From assembly GCF_021603645.1 (NCBI RefSeq), contig NZ_BQHJ01000001.1, forward strand, positions 496,001 to 560,000: a DNA stretch of 64,000 nucleotides. Direction: 5' to 3'. Under the pieces are notes generated by a model, which saw only the letters and a program-made list of their open reading frames with translations, had not been told where the DNA came from and ran no database searches. The position numbers were made by a program, and so were the translations under genes. Below, piece after piece: positions 1-9,019 of this stretch; position 1 is the first letter of the stretch; each line of letters opens with the position of its first letter. The stretch is from Pseudomonas pseudonitroreducens (lineage in GTDB: Bacteria > Pseudomonadota > Gammaproteobacteria > Pseudomonadales > Pseudomonadaceae).

Positions 1-470
1 GCTGCGTGTACTGCAACAGCCGCATGCTCTACGGCCTGGCCGAGCAGGGCGATGCCCCACGCGCCTTCGCCAAGGTCGATAGTCGTGGCGTACCGCTGCT
101 GGCCATCGGCGTTTCGGCCTTCATCACCCTGGCCTGCGTGGTGGTCAACTACGTGATCCCGCACCAGGCGCTGGAGCTGCTGATGTCCCTGGTGGTCGCC
201 GCCCTGGTGATCAACTGGGCGATGATCAGCCTGGCCCACATGAAGTTCCGCAAGGCCATGGTCGCCAAGGGCGTGCAGCCATTCTTCCGCGCGCTGTGGT
301 ACCCCTTCGGCAACTGGCTGTGCCTGGCCTTCGTGGTGTTCATCCTGGGCATCATGCTGCAGATCCCGGGCATCGACGTGTCGGTGTACGCGATCCCGGT
401 GTGGATCGTACTGATGGCTGGGTGCTATTTCGTCTTCAAGCGCAAGGCCCCGGTCAAGGCTGACGCCTGA
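1..470 (+). CDS. aroP: Aromatic amino acid permease AroP, C-terminal part
   Basis: This is the last ~156 residues of an inner-membrane amino acid:proton symporter of the APC family; the start lies before the window. It reads in frame from base 3 to the TGA at 468-470. The stretch SRMLYGLAEQGDAP, followed by a GVPLLAIG-type helix, an ALELLMSLVVAALVINW helix and a YPFGNWLC helix, is the order seen at the C-terminus of AroP/PheP permeases. At least three hydrophobic segments remain. A strong terminator follows directly, so the permease is not co-transcribed with apbE. Substrate specificity among aromatic amino acids cannot be told from this fragment. Confidence 0.85.
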   Translation, partial: CVYCNSRMLYGLAEQGDAPRAFAKVDSRGVPLLAIGVSAFITLACVVVNYVIPHQALELLMSLVVAALVINWAMISLAHMKFRKAMVAKGVQPFFRALWYPFGNWLCLAFVVFILGIMLQIPGIDVSVYAIPVWIVLMAGCYFVFKRKAPVKADA

Positions 471-480
471 ACCGGTTGAG

Positions 481-509
481 AAACGGGAGCTTCGGCTCCC
501 GTTTTCTTT
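481..509 (+). terminator. Rho-independent terminator after aroP
   Basis: A perfect 10-bp stem (481-490 with 495-504) with a TTCG tetraloop is followed by a T-rich tract. It sits 10 bases after the permease stop codon. Confidence 0.93.
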
Positions 510-605
510 TGGTAATGCACCTTTGCCGCAGCGGAAACAGTGCGGCCAAACGCTTGCGGTAGAATGCCCGGCGCCGGGTGGATGATGGACGGCAGGAGGT
601 GCCGA

Positions 606-1613
606 GTGGTGCGTGGAGGCTGGCTGTTGATGGTGCTGGTGACTGTCCTGGCGGGGTGCGGGCAGTCGGTCGAACGCTTTGGCGGCCCGACCATGGGCAG
701 CAGCTACACGGTGCAGTACGTGACCACGGGCAAGGCGCCGGACACCGCAAAGCTCAAGGCCGAGGTCGACGCGATTCTGGAGAGGCTGGACGAACAGTTC
801 TCCACCTACCGCGAGGACTCCCTGATTTCGCGCTTCAACGCCCGCCCGGCCGGCAGTTGCATGGCCTTGCCAGTGGACATGCGCAAGCTCTGGAGTTACG
901 GCGAGCAGCTTGCGCAGCAGAGCGGCGGCGCCTTCGACCTCACCGTCGAGCCGCTGATGAACCTCTGGGGATTCGGCCCGCAGTCGCGCACTGAAAAGGT
1001 TCCGGACGCCTCGGCGCTGGCGCGCGAACGTGCCCGGGTTGGCCATCAGCATGTGCGCCTGGAAGGCGATCAGCTGTGCAAGGACGTCGATGCGCAGCTG
1101 GACTTCGACAGCATCGTTGCCGGCTATGCGGTGGATCAGGTGAGCGCGCGCCTGGCCGAGCTGGGTCTGACCGACTACCTGGTGGAAATCACCGGGGAGC
1201 TCAAGGCTGTGGGGCACAAGCCCGACGGCACGCCCTGGCGCATCGCCCTGGAAGTTCCCAGCAGCGAGCGCGAGCGGCAAGTGGAGCGTTCGGTGGCGCT
1301 GGATGGCATCGGCCTGTCCACCTCCGGTGACTACCGCAATTATTTCGAAGAGGGCGGGCAGCGCTATTCGCACACCTTCGACCCGCGCACCGGCACGCCA
1401 GTCCGGCATGCGCTGGCGGCAGTCACCGTAGCGGATGCGCAGGCCCTGCACGCGGATGGCCTGTCGACCCTGCTGATGGTACTGGGGCCGGAGGAGGGCT
1501 ATACCTTTGCCGAGCGCAACGGTCTGGCGGCTTTCTTCATCGTGCGCCAGGGCGAGGGCTTCGTGACCCGCGCGACGACGCGTTTCGAGGCGCTGTTCCC
1601 GTCGCCTGAATGA
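606..1613 (+). CDS. apbE: FAD:protein FMN transferase ApbE (lipoprotein)
   Basis: ApbE covalently attaches FMN from FAD to Thr/Ser of periplasm-facing flavoproteins such as NqrB/NqrC, RnfD/RnfG or NosR. The GTG start at 606 is chosen because AGGAGG lies at 594-599 and because translation then begins with a classical lipoprotein signal ending in the lipobox LAGC. The frame stays open up to 540, but those residues would spoil the signal. Family motifs include GPTMGSSYTVQY near the N-terminus, FSTYREDS, and a C-terminal YSHTFDPRTGTPV segment. The length of ~335 residues is normal. The nqr genes that flank apbE in P. aeruginosa are not present beside it here. Confidence 0.92.
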   Translation: MVRGGWLLMVLVTVLAGCGQSVERFGGPTMGSSYTVQYVTTGKAPDTAKLKAEVDAILERLDEQFSTYREDSLISRFNARPAGSCMALPVDMRKLWSYGEQLAQQSGGAFDLTVEPLMNLWGFGPQSRTEKVPDASALARERARVGHQHVRLEGDQLCKDVDAQLDFDSIVAGYAVDQVSARLAELGLTDYLVEITGELKAVGHKPDGTPWRIALEVPSSERERQVERSVALDGIGLSTSGDYRNYFEEGGQRYSHTFDPRTGTPVRHALAAVTVADAQALHADGLSTLLMVLGPEEGYTFAERNGLAAFFIVRQGEGFVTRATTRFEALFPSPE

Positions 1614-1824
1614 AAGCTCCGCCGGGCATGATGGCGGTCCGCCGGGAGGATGAAGGCATGTAGTGGCGGCAAAATTCGCCTACCTGCCGACCAACCGCTA
1701 ATGTGCAGCCTTTTGCCGCAGGGCTAAGCTGCGCCAATGATTTCGATCCGCCTCGGCGCATGTGGTGCCGGGGCTTCGCCGGGAGCGCCAAGCGGGCGCC
1801 CCGGCCTGTTCTGAAGGAGTACGC

Positions 1825-3219
1825 ATGGCTGTCTACAACTACGACGTGGTGATTCTCGGCACGGGCCCGGCAGGCGAGGGGGCGGCAATGAACGCTTCCA
1901 AGTACGGGCGCAAGCTGGCGGTGGTGGACAGCCGTCGCGTGGTCGGCGGCAACTGCACGCACCTGGGCACCATCCCGTCCAAGGCGCTGCGTCACTCGGT
2001 GAAGCAGATCATCGAGTTCAACACCAACCCGATGTTCCGCCAGATCGGCGAGCCGCGCTGGTTCTCCTTCCCGGACGTGCTGAAAAGCGCCGAGAAGGTC
2101 ATCTCCAAGCAGGTTTCCTCGCGCACCGGCTACTACGCGCGCAACCGCATCGACATGTTCAACGGCACCGCCAGCTTCGTCGACGAGCGCACCGTTGAGG
2201 TCGTGACTCCCAGCGGCGCCGTGGAGCGCCTGGTGGCCGACCAGTTCGTCATCGCTACCGGCTCGCGCCCGTATCGTCCGTCGGACATCAACTTCAACCA
2301 CCCGCGCGTCTATGACAGCGACACCATCCTGTCGCTGAGCCACACCCCGCGTCGCCTGATCATCTACGGAGCTGGTGTGATCGGCTGCGAGTACGCCTCG
2401 ATCTTCAGTGGCCTGGGCGTGCTGGTGGACCTGGTCGACACCCGCGACCAACTGCTGAGCTTCCTCGACGACGAGATTTCCGATGCGCTGAGCTATCACC
2501 TGCGCAACAACAACGTGCTGATCCGCCACAACGAGGAATACGAGCGCGTGGAAGGCCTGGACAACGGGGTGATCCTGCACCTGAAGTCGGGCAAGAAGAT
2601 CAAGGCGGATGCCCTGCTCTGGTGTAACGGTCGTACCGGTAACACCGACCGCCTGGGCCTGGAGAACATCGGTATCAAGGTCAACAGCCGTGGCCAGATC
2701 GAGACGGACGAGAACTACCGTACCTCCGTGTCGAACATCTACGCCGCCGGCGACGTGATCGGCTGGCCGAGCCTGGCCAGTGCCGCCTATGACCAGGGTC
2801 GTTCGGCTGCCGGTAACATCGTCGAGCATGATGGCTGGCGCTTCGTCAACGACGTGCCGACCGGCATCTACACCATTCCGGAGATCAGCTCGATCGGCAA
2901 GAACGAGAGCGAACTGACCGCGGCGAAGATTCCCTACGAAGTGGGCAAGGCCTTCTTCAAGGGCATGGCCCGCGCGCAGATCTCCAACGAGCCGGTGGGC
3001 ATGCTGAAGATTCTCTTCCACCGCGAGACTCTGGAAATCCTCGGTGTGCATTGCTTCGGCGACCAGGCCTCGGAGATCGTCCACATCGGTCAGGCGATCA
3101 TGAACCAGCCCGGTGAGCTGAACACGCTGAAGTACTTCGTCAACACCACCTTCAACTATCCGACCATGGCCGAAGCCTACCGCGTAGCGGCGTTCGACGG
3201 CCTGAACCGGATTTTTTGA
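1825..3219 (+). CDS. sthA: Soluble pyridine nucleotide transhydrogenase
   Basis: SthA is a cytoplasmic FAD flavoprotein that interconverts NADPH/NAD+ and NADP+/NADH, mainly disposing of excess NADPH. The ATG at 1825 follows AAGGAG with good spacing and gives 464 residues, the family length. The FAD-binding GTGPAG motif is at residues 12-17, and a second dinucleotide fold starts near [13 protein letters not shown]. The segment [10 protein letters not shown] (Cys44, Thr49) aligns with the redox disulfide of lipoamide dehydrogenases but has Thr instead of the second Cys, which is diagnostic of SthA. The C-terminal dimerisation domain is complete. A hairpin follows the stop codon. Confidence 0.96.
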   Translation: MAVYNYDVVILGTGPAGEGAAMNASKYGRKLAVVDSRRVVGGNCTHLGTIPSKALRHSVKQIIEFNTNPMFRQIGEPRWFSFPDVLKSAEKVISKQVSSRTGYYARNRIDMFNGTASFVDERTVEVVTPSGAVERLVADQFVIATGSRPYRPSDINFNHPRVYDSDTILSLSHTPRRLIIYGAGVIGCEYASIFSGLGVLVDLVDTRDQLLSFLDDEISDALSYHLRNNNVLIRHNEEYERVEGLDNGVILHLKSGKKIKADALLWCNGRTGNTDRLGLENIGIKVNSRGQIETDENYRTSVSNIYAAGDVIGWPSLASAAYDQGRSAAGNIVEHDGWRFVNDVPTGIYTIPEISSIGKNESELTAAKIPYEVGKAFFKGMARAQISNEPVGMLKILFHRETLEILGVHCFGDQASEIVHIGQAIMNQPGELNTLKYFVNTTFNYPTMAEAYRVAAFDGLNRIF

Positions 3220-3223
3220 AATA

Positions 3224-3252
3224 CCCCGACCGGCGGCCTGAGCCGGTCGGGG
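3224..3252. terminator. Hairpin between convergent sthA and phosphodiesterase genes
   Basis: A perfect 11-bp GC-rich stem (3224-3234 with 3242-3252) lies between two convergent stop codons. Neither strand has a good U-tract, so this may be a weak bidirectional terminator or only a 3'-end stabilising hairpin. Confidence 0.5.
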
Positions 3253-3261
3253 GGAACCTGC

Positions 3262-3984
3262 TCAGCGATTCCCGATCGTGGCAGTGGCCAAACCGGGAAA
3301 GTCTGTGATCAGGCTATCCACGCCAAAATCGGCGAGCCGGCGCATCAGGGCCGGCTCGTTGACCGTCCACACCGACACATGCAGCCCCTGCTTCTGCGCT
3401 TTCAGCAAGCGCTCCGGGGTGCACAGCATCCAGTTCAGCGCCAGCAGATCACAGCCGTAGTGCGCGGCGACCTTCAACGGGTCGAGCCAGGCGTACTCGG
3501 CTACCAGTCCGCGTGACAGGTCCGGCGCCAGCTCTTCCAGGGCGCGCAATACCGTGCGCGAACTCGAGGTGACGGTGATGCGGTCGCGCAGGCCGAAGCG
3601 GCCCACCAACTGGTGAATTGCCTGCACGGTGCGGCCAGCACGATCCTTCGACGCGCTTTTCACTTCCAGCTGCCAGTGCTCGAACTCGCAGCGCTCGAAC
3701 AGCTCTGCCAGGCGCGGGATAGGGCAGGGGCGCAGCCAGCCCGGGCCGCCTTCGCGGGCGTCCATGCTCACCAGATCGTCCGCCAGTTGCTCGGAGACCT
3801 TGCCGCGGCGGCCGGTGGTGCGCTTGAGCGTCGGGTCGTGGATCACCATCAGCTCGCCGTCACGGGACAGGTGCAGGTCCAGTTCGCAGCGCTTCACGCC
3901 GTGTTCCAGGCAGCGCAGGAAGCTGTTCAGGGTATTTTCCGGTGCTTCGCCTTTGGCGCCGCGATGGCCATAGATCAGAGTCAC
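3262..3984 (-). CDS. ugpQ: Glycerophosphodiester phosphodiesterase
   Basis: This enzyme hydrolyses glycerophosphodiesters to glycerol-3-phosphate and an alcohol. The N-terminal HRGAKGEAPENT and ELDLHLSRDGELMVIHD segments carry the catalytic His pair and the metal-binding Glu/Asp of the GDPD TIM barrel. At 240 residues with no signal peptide, it resembles the cytoplasmic UgpQ type rather than periplasmic GlpQ. The start is GTG, overlapping the stop of the upstream gene as GTGA, which indicates translational coupling. It is the last gene of a three-gene minus-strand operon with a PilZ-type protein and a small exported protein. The family is certain; the symbol is by similarity only. Confidence 0.88.
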   Translation of the reverse strand: MTLIYGHRGAKGEAPENTLNSFLRCLEHGVKRCELDLHLSRDGELMVIHDPTLKRTTGRRGKVSEQLADDLVSMDAREGGPGWLRPCPIPRLAELFERCEFEHWQLEVKSASKDRAGRTVQAIHQLVGRFGLRDRITVTSSSRTVLRALEELAPDLSRGLVAEYAWLDPLKVAAHYGCDLLALNWMLCTPERLLKAQKQGLHVSVWTVNEPALMRRLADFGVDSLITDFPGLATATIGNR

Positions 3985-4316
3985 TGAGGCTCCTTGGGAG
4001 TCTGGGGTGAAAGGTCCTTGATGTAATGCGAGCGGTGCTGGCGGACGGCATCGACCACCACTCCGCTTTCGAAATAGACGCTGAATTCGCGGTAGTCCCA
4101 GCGCGAGATGGGCGGCTTGCCCACTGCCGGGTGTTCCTCGTCCGGCAAGCCGAAGCGTTCCAGCACGGCCTTCTGGCTCTCACCACGGGTCGGCAGCACG
4201 ATGTGCGGGTCACCCTGGGCACCCACCGGTATTTCGATGGTATCCGCCAGCAGTGGCAGCGGGGTGACAAGGCTCAACAGGAGCAACAGGTGGCGCATGG
4301 TTTTCCCTGGGTTCAT
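3981..4316 (-). CDS. Small periplasmic protein of unknown function
   Basis: The 111-residue product has an N-terminal signal peptide (MRHLLLLLS then a hydrophobic core ending near LLADT) and a short mature domain with no motif I recognise. The ATG at 4316 overlaps the stop of the PilZ gene as ATGA; an alternative ATG at 4298 gives a more compact signal peptide. The 3' end overlaps the phosphodiesterase start. The coupled operon suggests expression together with a c-di-GMP effector, but no function can be assigned. Confidence 0.8.
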   Translation of the reverse strand: MNPGKTMRHLLLLLSLVTPLPLLADTIEIPVGAQGDPHIVLPTRGESQKAVLERFGLPDEEHPAVGKPPISRWDYREFSVYFESGVVVDAVRQHRSHYIKDLSPQTPKEPQ

Positions 4317-4888
4317 TCTTCGCGGGCCTTGGCCTGCCGGCGTTCCAGTGCCTGGCGCTGCAGGATATGACGGGCTAGCAACTGGCGCTGGGCGTCGCCA
4401 AGCATCTCGAATTCGGTGCCGATCTCGTAGTCGCCCTCGGGTTGTTGCGCGCAGTGGGTGACCTTGGCGCGCAGCAGCAGGCCCAATCCCTGCGGCAGCA
4501 GGACGATCTTGAGTGCAAGCAACTGGTCCACGGGCAGCGGCTGCCCATCGCGGAAGTTGATGCCGCCTTCGGACAGCGTCACCTGGCGCGCCGGACCGAT
4601 CTCGCTGAGCAGGCTCTGGGTCAGGGCCTGGGCGATCAGGTCGATGCGCTTGTTCATCACCTTCAGGTAGCTGGCCAGCGGGCGATCGCGCTCGTTGATA
4701 TGGCGCAGCAGGTGCTGCGACTCGAAGTCGGTCAGGTGCAGGTCGCTGAGCAGATTGAACAGCGCGGAATCATCCTGAAGCACTTCTTGCGACTGGATTT
4801 CGTCCTCGCGCAGCGGGCGAAATTCCAATGCGAGCGTGTCTTCAATACGATAGTATTCGCGGCGGTCATCCGCGTCTGGAGTGGACAT
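4313..4888 (-). CDS. PilZ-type c-di-GMP effector with central helical insertion
   Basis: The protein starts at ATG 4888 (191 residues), beginning DDRREYYRIED, where RREYYR matches the RxxxR c-di-GMP motif of PilZ domains. The second PilZ signature appears only near residue 105 as TLSEGGINF, with Leu where Asp/Asn is usual. About 85 residues, largely helical by composition, separate the two motifs, whereas a standard PilZ domain has about 25-30. This arrangement recalls the atypical tetrameric PilZ proteins. PAO1 PA2989, which I believe is the orthologue, is listed among the P. aeruginosa PilZ proteins. It heads the operon with the small exported protein and the phosphodiesterase, and is divergent from lolC. 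Confidence 0.82.
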   Translation of the reverse strand: MSTPDADDRREYYRIEDTLALEFRPLREDEIQSQEVLQDDSALFNLLSDLHLTDFESQHLLRHINERDRPLASYLKVMNKRIDLIAQALTQSLLSEIGPARQVTLSEGGINFRDGQPLPVDQLLALKIVLLPQGLGLLLRAKVTHCAQQPEGDYEIGTEFEMLGDAQRQLLARHILQRQALERRQAKAREE

Positions 4889-5012
4889 GGCGAACCCACG
4901 GCGGCAGTGATGGTCTGAGTGTAAAGCCGCCTGCCGAGCCTCGCCACACGGAAGTCGCACGCCAGATGGAACTGACGCCCGACGCACTCTTCACCTTCTC
5001 ATTCGGCCACAC

Positions 5013-6266
5013 ATGTTCAGACCCCTTTCCGTCTACATCGGAACGCGCTACACACGCGCCAAACGCCGCAGCCACTTCGTTTCCTTCATCTCGCTCACTT
5101 CCATGATCGGCCTCGCGCTGGGCGTGGTGGTGATGATCGTGGTGCTTTCGGTGATGAACGGCTTCGACCACGAGATGCGCACCCGCGTGCTGGGCATGGT
5201 GCCCCACGCCACGGTCGAGTCCTACCAGCCCATCTCCGACTGGCAAGGCATCGCCGGGCAGATCAAGACCCAGCACCCGAATGTGCTGGAGGTCGCCCCC
5301 TTCATCCAGATGCAGGGCCTGCTCAGTGCCGGCGGCACGGTGCAGAAAGTGCTGATCAATGCGGTCGATCCGAACGAGGAGAGCAAGGTTTCGATCATCG
5401 ACCAGTTCTTCCAGGAAGGTTCGCTGCAGAGCCTCAAGCCCGGCGAGTTCGGCATCCTGATCGGCGACAAGGCGGCGAAGAACCTCGGCGTGAAGCTGGG
5501 CGACAAGGTCACCTTCATCGCCCCCGAAGTTTCGGTCACCCCGGCCGGCATGTTCCCGCGCATGAAGCGCTTCACCGTGGTTGGCACCTTCCACGTTGGC
5601 GCCGGTGAGCTGGACGGCTACGTCGCCATGGTCCACATCGACGACGCCGCGCGCATGCGCCGCCTCAAGGAAGGCCAGGTCGAAGGCCTGCGCCTGAAGC
5701 TCGACGACCTGTTCCAGGCGCCGCGCACCGCCTGGGAAATCGCCCGGACGCTGAAGGGCAACGACTACTTCGCCCGCGACTGGACGCGCAGCCACGGCAA
5801 CCTGTACCAGGCGATCCGCATGGAGAAATCCATGATCGGCCTGTTGCTGCTGCTGATCGTTGCGGTCGCCGCGTTCAACATCATTTCCACGCTGGTCATG
5901 GTCGTCACCGACAAGAAGGCCGACATCGCCATCCTGCGCACCCTGGGCGCCACGCCGGGGCAGATCATGGCGACCTTCATGGTCCAGGGTACGGTGATCG
6001 GCGTGATCGGTACCTTCATCGGCGGCTTGCTGGGCATCCTCGCGGCGCTCAACGTCAGCTCCGCCATCGCCCTGCTGGAGCGCCTGCTGGGCCACAAGTT
6101 CCTCAACGCGGACGTCTACTTCATCGATTACCTGCCTTCGCAACTGATGAGCGAGGACGTGATCCTGGTGTGCAGCGCCGCGCTGATCCTGAGTTTCTTC
6201 GCCACCCTGTATCCGGCCTGGCGTGCGGCCCGCACCCAGCCCGCGGAGGCCCTGCGTTATGAGTAA
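5013..6266 (+). CDS. lolC: Lipoprotein-releasing ABC transporter permease LolC
   Basis: This inner-membrane subunit of LolCDE extracts mature outer-membrane lipoproteins and hands them to LolA. The 417 residues show the family layout: one N-terminal membrane helix after RYTRAKRR ([20 protein letters not shown]), a large periplasmic domain of about 210 residues, and three C-terminal helices beginning [17 protein letters not shown]. The coupling helix contains [13 protein letters not shown]. It overlaps lolD by 8 bp. It closely resembles the third gene of the operon, so the LolC and LolE names are assigned by gene order. Confidence 0.92.
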   Translation: MFRPLSVYIGTRYTRAKRRSHFVSFISLTSMIGLALGVVVMIVVLSVMNGFDHEMRTRVLGMVPHATVESYQPISDWQGIAGQIKTQHPNVLEVAPFIQMQGLLSAGGTVQKVLINAVDPNEESKVSIIDQFFQEGSLQSLKPGEFGILIGDKAAKNLGVKLGDKVTFIAPEVSVTPAGMFPRMKRFTVVGTFHVGAGELDGYVAMVHIDDAARMRRLKEGQVEGLRLKLDDLFQAPRTAWEIARTLKGNDYFARDWTRSHGNLYQAIRMEKSMIGLLLLLIVAVAAFNIISTLVMVVTDKKADIAILRTLGATPGQIMATFMVQGTVIGVIGTFIGGLLGILAALNVSSAIALLERLLGHKFLNADVYFIDYLPSQLMSEDVILVCSAALILSFFATLYPAWRAARTQPAEALRYE

Positions 6267-6957
6267 GCCGACCCCCAACGACCAGGCCGTCCTGAGCTGC
6301 CGCGACCTGGGCAAGCGCTACGAGGAAGGCCCGCAGTCGGTCGAAGTGCTTTCCGGCGTGCAGCTTGAGCTGCTGCCTGGCGAGCGCGTCGCCATCGTCG
6401 GCAGCTCCGGCTCGGGCAAGAGTACTCTGCTGAACATGCTTGGCGGTCTGGATACACCCAGTACCGGCAGTGTCTGGCTGGCTGGCGAGCAACTGTCGGC
6501 GTTGAACGAGAAGCAGCGCGGCCTGCTGCGCAATCGTGCTCTGGGCTTTGTCTACCAGTTCCATCACCTGCTGCCGGAGTTCACCGCGCTGGAGAACGTC
6601 TGCATGCCGCTGCTGATCGGCAAGACGCCGATCCCCGAAGCACGTCAGCGCGCCACCGCGCTGCTGGAGCGCGTGGGCCTGGGCCATCGCCTGAGCCACA
6701 AGCCGTCGGAGCTGTCCGGCGGCGAGCGCCAGCGCGTGGCCATCGCCCGGGCGCTGGTGAATACGCCCAAGCTGGTGCTGCTCGACGAGCCCACCGGCAA
6801 CCTCGACCAGCACACTGCCCACGGTATCCAGGAATTGATGCTGGAACTGTCGCAGTCGCTGCGCACCGCCTTCCTGGTGGTGACCCACGACACCCACCTC
6901 GCCCAGCAGATGGACCGTGTGCTGCGCCTGGAGGAGGGTCGGCTGGTCGCCGCCTGA
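6259..6957 (+). CDS. lolD: Lipoprotein-releasing ABC transporter ATPase LolD
   Basis: This is the cytoplasmic ATPase of LolCDE. Walker A is GSSGSGKST, the signature is [15 protein letters not shown], and Walker B is [12 protein letters not shown], followed by a VTHD switch histidine. The length of 232 residues is typical. The ATG at 6259 overlaps the last codons of lolC, indicating translational coupling, and the gene is followed 11 bases later by lolE. An upstream in-frame start at 6223 lies inside lolC and adds no homologous sequence, so it was not used. Confidence 0.96.
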   Translation: MSKPTPNDQAVLSCRDLGKRYEEGPQSVEVLSGVQLELLPGERVAIVGSSGSGKSTLLNMLGGLDTPSTGSVWLAGEQLSALNEKQRGLLRNRALGFVYQFHHLLPEFTALENVCMPLLIGKTPIPEARQRATALLERVGLGHRLSHKPSELSGGERQRVAIARALVNTPKLVLLDEPTGNLDQHTAHGIQELMLELSQSLRTAFLVVTHDTHLAQQMDRVLRLEEGRLVAA

Positions 6958-6968
6958 GGGATACCGGA

Positions 6969-8216
6969 ATGTTCAGACCCCTGTCCGTCTTCATCGGCAC
7001 CCGCTACACCCGGGCCAAGCGACGCAATCACTACATCTCGTTCATCTCCCTGACCTCGATGATCGGCCTCGCCCTGGGCGTGCTGGCGATGATCGTGGTG
7101 CTCTCGGTGATGAACGGCTTCCAGAAGGAAATGCGCTCGCGCATCCTCGGCATGGTCCCCCACGCCGTGCTGCAGCAGGCCAGCGGCCCGCTGGACGACT
7201 GGCAGCACGTGGCCGAAGTGGCGAAGCAGAACCCGAAGATCGTCGGCGCGGTGCCCTATACCGAAGTCGACGGCATGCTCTCCTATAAAGGAATGATGCA
7301 GCCCATCGAGGTGGATGGCGTCGATCCGGCGCTGGAAACCCAGGTGTCGATCATCGGCCAGCACATGGTGCGCGGCAGTCTCGACGATCTCAAGGCCACC
7401 GAGTTCGGTGTGGTCATCGGCGAGATCACCGCGCGGCGCTTCCACGTCAACGTCGGCGATAGTCTCCTGCTGATCGTCCCCGAGCCGAGCACCGCCCCCG
7501 GCGGCATCACCCCGCGCATGCAGCGCCTGAACGTGGTCGGCATTTTCAAGGTCGGCGCCGAGTTGGACAGCACCCTGGCGCTGATCCACGTGGACGACGC
7601 CGCCAGTCTGCTGCGCTGGCAGCCGGGCCAGGTGCAGAGCGTGCGCATCGCCCTGAAAGACCTGTTCCAGGCGCCGGAAGTCGGCGCATCCATCGCCAAG
7701 CAGTTGGGCGAGGGCTACCGTTCGGTGGACTGGACCCACACCCAGGGCAGCCTGTTCAGTGCGATGAAGATGGAAAAGACCATGATCGGCCTGCTGCTAT
7801 TGCTGATCGTCGCGGTCGCTGCCTTCAACATCATCGCCACGCTGATCATGGTGGTGGCCGACAAGCGCGCGGATATCGCCATCCTGCGTACCCTGGGCGC
7901 CACGCCGAAGCAGATCATGGCGATCTTCATGGTGCAGGGCACGGTGATCGGCCTGATCGGCACCGTCATCGGCTGCGTGCTGGGCGTACTGGCGGCCTAC
8001 AACGTTACCGCTATCGTCTCGACCCTGGAGCGCATTGCCGGCACCCATGTGTTCAACTCGGACATCTACTTCATCAATTACCTGCCGTCCGACCCGCAGA
8101 TCAGCGATATCGTCCTGATCTGCGTCGCGGCGCTGTCGATGAGCTTCCTCGCCACGCTGTACCCGGCCTGGCGCGCGGCCTCGACCCAGCCGGCGGAATC
8201 GCTGCGCTACGAGTGA
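6969..8216 (+). CDS. lolE: Lipoprotein-releasing ABC transporter permease LolE
   Basis: This is the second permease of LolCDE and has the same topology as LolC: one N-terminal helix, a periplasmic domain, then three C-terminal helices. The N-terminal and C-terminal portions are nearly identical to LolC (for example [24 protein letters not shown] and [13 protein letters not shown]), while the periplasmic domain has diverged, as expected where LolC binds LolA and LolE binds the lipoprotein substrate. A strong terminator follows, closing the operon. Confidence 0.92.
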   Translation: MFRPLSVFIGTRYTRAKRRNHYISFISLTSMIGLALGVLAMIVVLSVMNGFQKEMRSRILGMVPHAVLQQASGPLDDWQHVAEVAKQNPKIVGAVPYTEVDGMLSYKGMMQPIEVDGVDPALETQVSIIGQHMVRGSLDDLKATEFGVVIGEITARRFHVNVGDSLLLIVPEPSTAPGGITPRMQRLNVVGIFKVGAELDSTLALIHVDDAASLLRWQPGQVQSVRIALKDLFQAPEVGASIAKQLGEGYRSVDWTHTQGSLFSAMKMEKTMIGLLLLLIVAVAAFNIIATLIMVVADKRADIAILRTLGATPKQIMAIFMVQGTVIGLIGTVIGCVLGVLAAYNVTAIVSTLERIAGTHVFNSDIYFINYLPSDPQISDIVLICVAALSMSFLATLYPAWRAASTQPAESLRYE

Positions 8217-8230
8217 TTCACCGGCCCATG

Positions 8231-8260
8231 AAAAAGCCGCCCCTCGGGGCGGCTTTTTCT
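8231..8260 (+). terminator. Rho-independent terminator after lolCDE
   Basis: The GC-rich stem GCCGCCC/GGGCGGC with CTCG loop is flanked by an A-run on the left and a T-run on the right (8231-8258). It can act in both directions, although the minus-strand gene nearby ends before it. Confidence 0.92.
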
Positions 8261-8264
8261 TTTT

Positions 8265-8341
8265 GTAGGAGCGAGCTTGCTCGCGAACAATCCGACCGGC
8301 TGGGCCAGCGTTGGGCGGTTCGCGAGCAAGCTCGCTCCTAC
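8265..8341. repeat. REPIN: two inverted REP units
   Basis: GTAGGAGCGAGCTTGCTCGC begins at 8265 and its reverse complement ends at 8341, with about 30 bases of spacer. The same unit recurs at least five more times in this window, always outside genes. Such paired REP sequences are mobilised in trans by RAYT transposases; no RAYT gene is present here. Confidence 0.92.
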
Positions 8342-8351
8342 AAGGACGGGC

Positions 8352-8882
8352 CTAGAGCTCGCGCTGCAGGTTGCGCAGCGCCCGGCGCCGCCGCCAGCTG
8401 CGGCCGATCCACCAGCGCCAGTACCCCTCGGTGAGCAGGTAACCGAGGATGCCGACCAGGATGCCGCAGATCACCGAGCCCAGCAGGAAGGGCTGCCAGA
8501 GCAGCGACAACTCGCCGCTGATCCATTCCCAGGTCAGGTGCTCGGGCAGGGCGCGCGCCGGGATGCCCATGACCCAGGCGCCCATCTTGTAGGTGCAGTA
8601 GAAAACCGGCGGCATGGTGATCGGGTTGGTCAGCCAGACCAGCCCCACCGAGATCGGCAGGTTGGCTCGCACCCAGACCGCCAGCGAGGCGGCCAGCAGC
8701 ATCTGCAGCGGGATCGGGATGAACGCGGCGAACAGCCCCATGCCCATGGCGCGGGACACGGAGCGGCGATTCAGGTGCCAGAGGTTGGGCGACTGGATCA
8801 GCGGTCCGAGAAAGCGCAGGCCCTTGTGGTTCCTGATGCTCTCCGGATCCGGCATGTAGCGCTTGAAGATTCGGCGCGGCAT
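8352..8882 (-). CDS. DUF2062 inner-membrane protein
   Basis: This 176-residue membrane protein matches the DUF2062 family, with the conserved order RRSVSRAMGMGLFAAFIPIPLQM, a second helix, then WLTNPITMPPVFY and a C-terminal helix near FLLGSVICGILVGILGYLL. At least three membrane segments are visible and both ends are very basic, which suggests cytoplasmic termini. The function of the family is not established. The gene is convergent with lolE across a REPIN and divergent from comEC. The assignment to the family is firm, but no role is claimed. Confidence 0.85.
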   Translation of the reverse strand: MPRRIFKRYMPDPESIRNHKGLRFLGPLIQSPNLWHLNRRSVSRAMGMGLFAAFIPIPLQMLLAASLAVWVRANLPISVGLVWLTNPITMPPVFYCTYKMGAWVMGIPARALPEHLTWEWISGELSLLWQPFLLGSVICGILVGILGYLLTEGYWRWWIGRSWRRRRALRNLQREL

Positions 8883-9019
8883 GAAGGAAATCTCTGGCAG
8901 ACGGACGACGGCCCATTATGCCTAGCTAGGTGACAGTCATTCGTTGCCAACTATGTCCGTGTGTAACTGCCACAGGCCAATCGGATCGGCGGTTCCGCGG
9001 GGCATCAGGGAGGAGTCCT

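Noticed and set aside
1537-3084. A 515-codon minus-strand open frame opposite sthA
   Set aside because: It is antisense to a complete, motif-bearing sthA and shows no domain.
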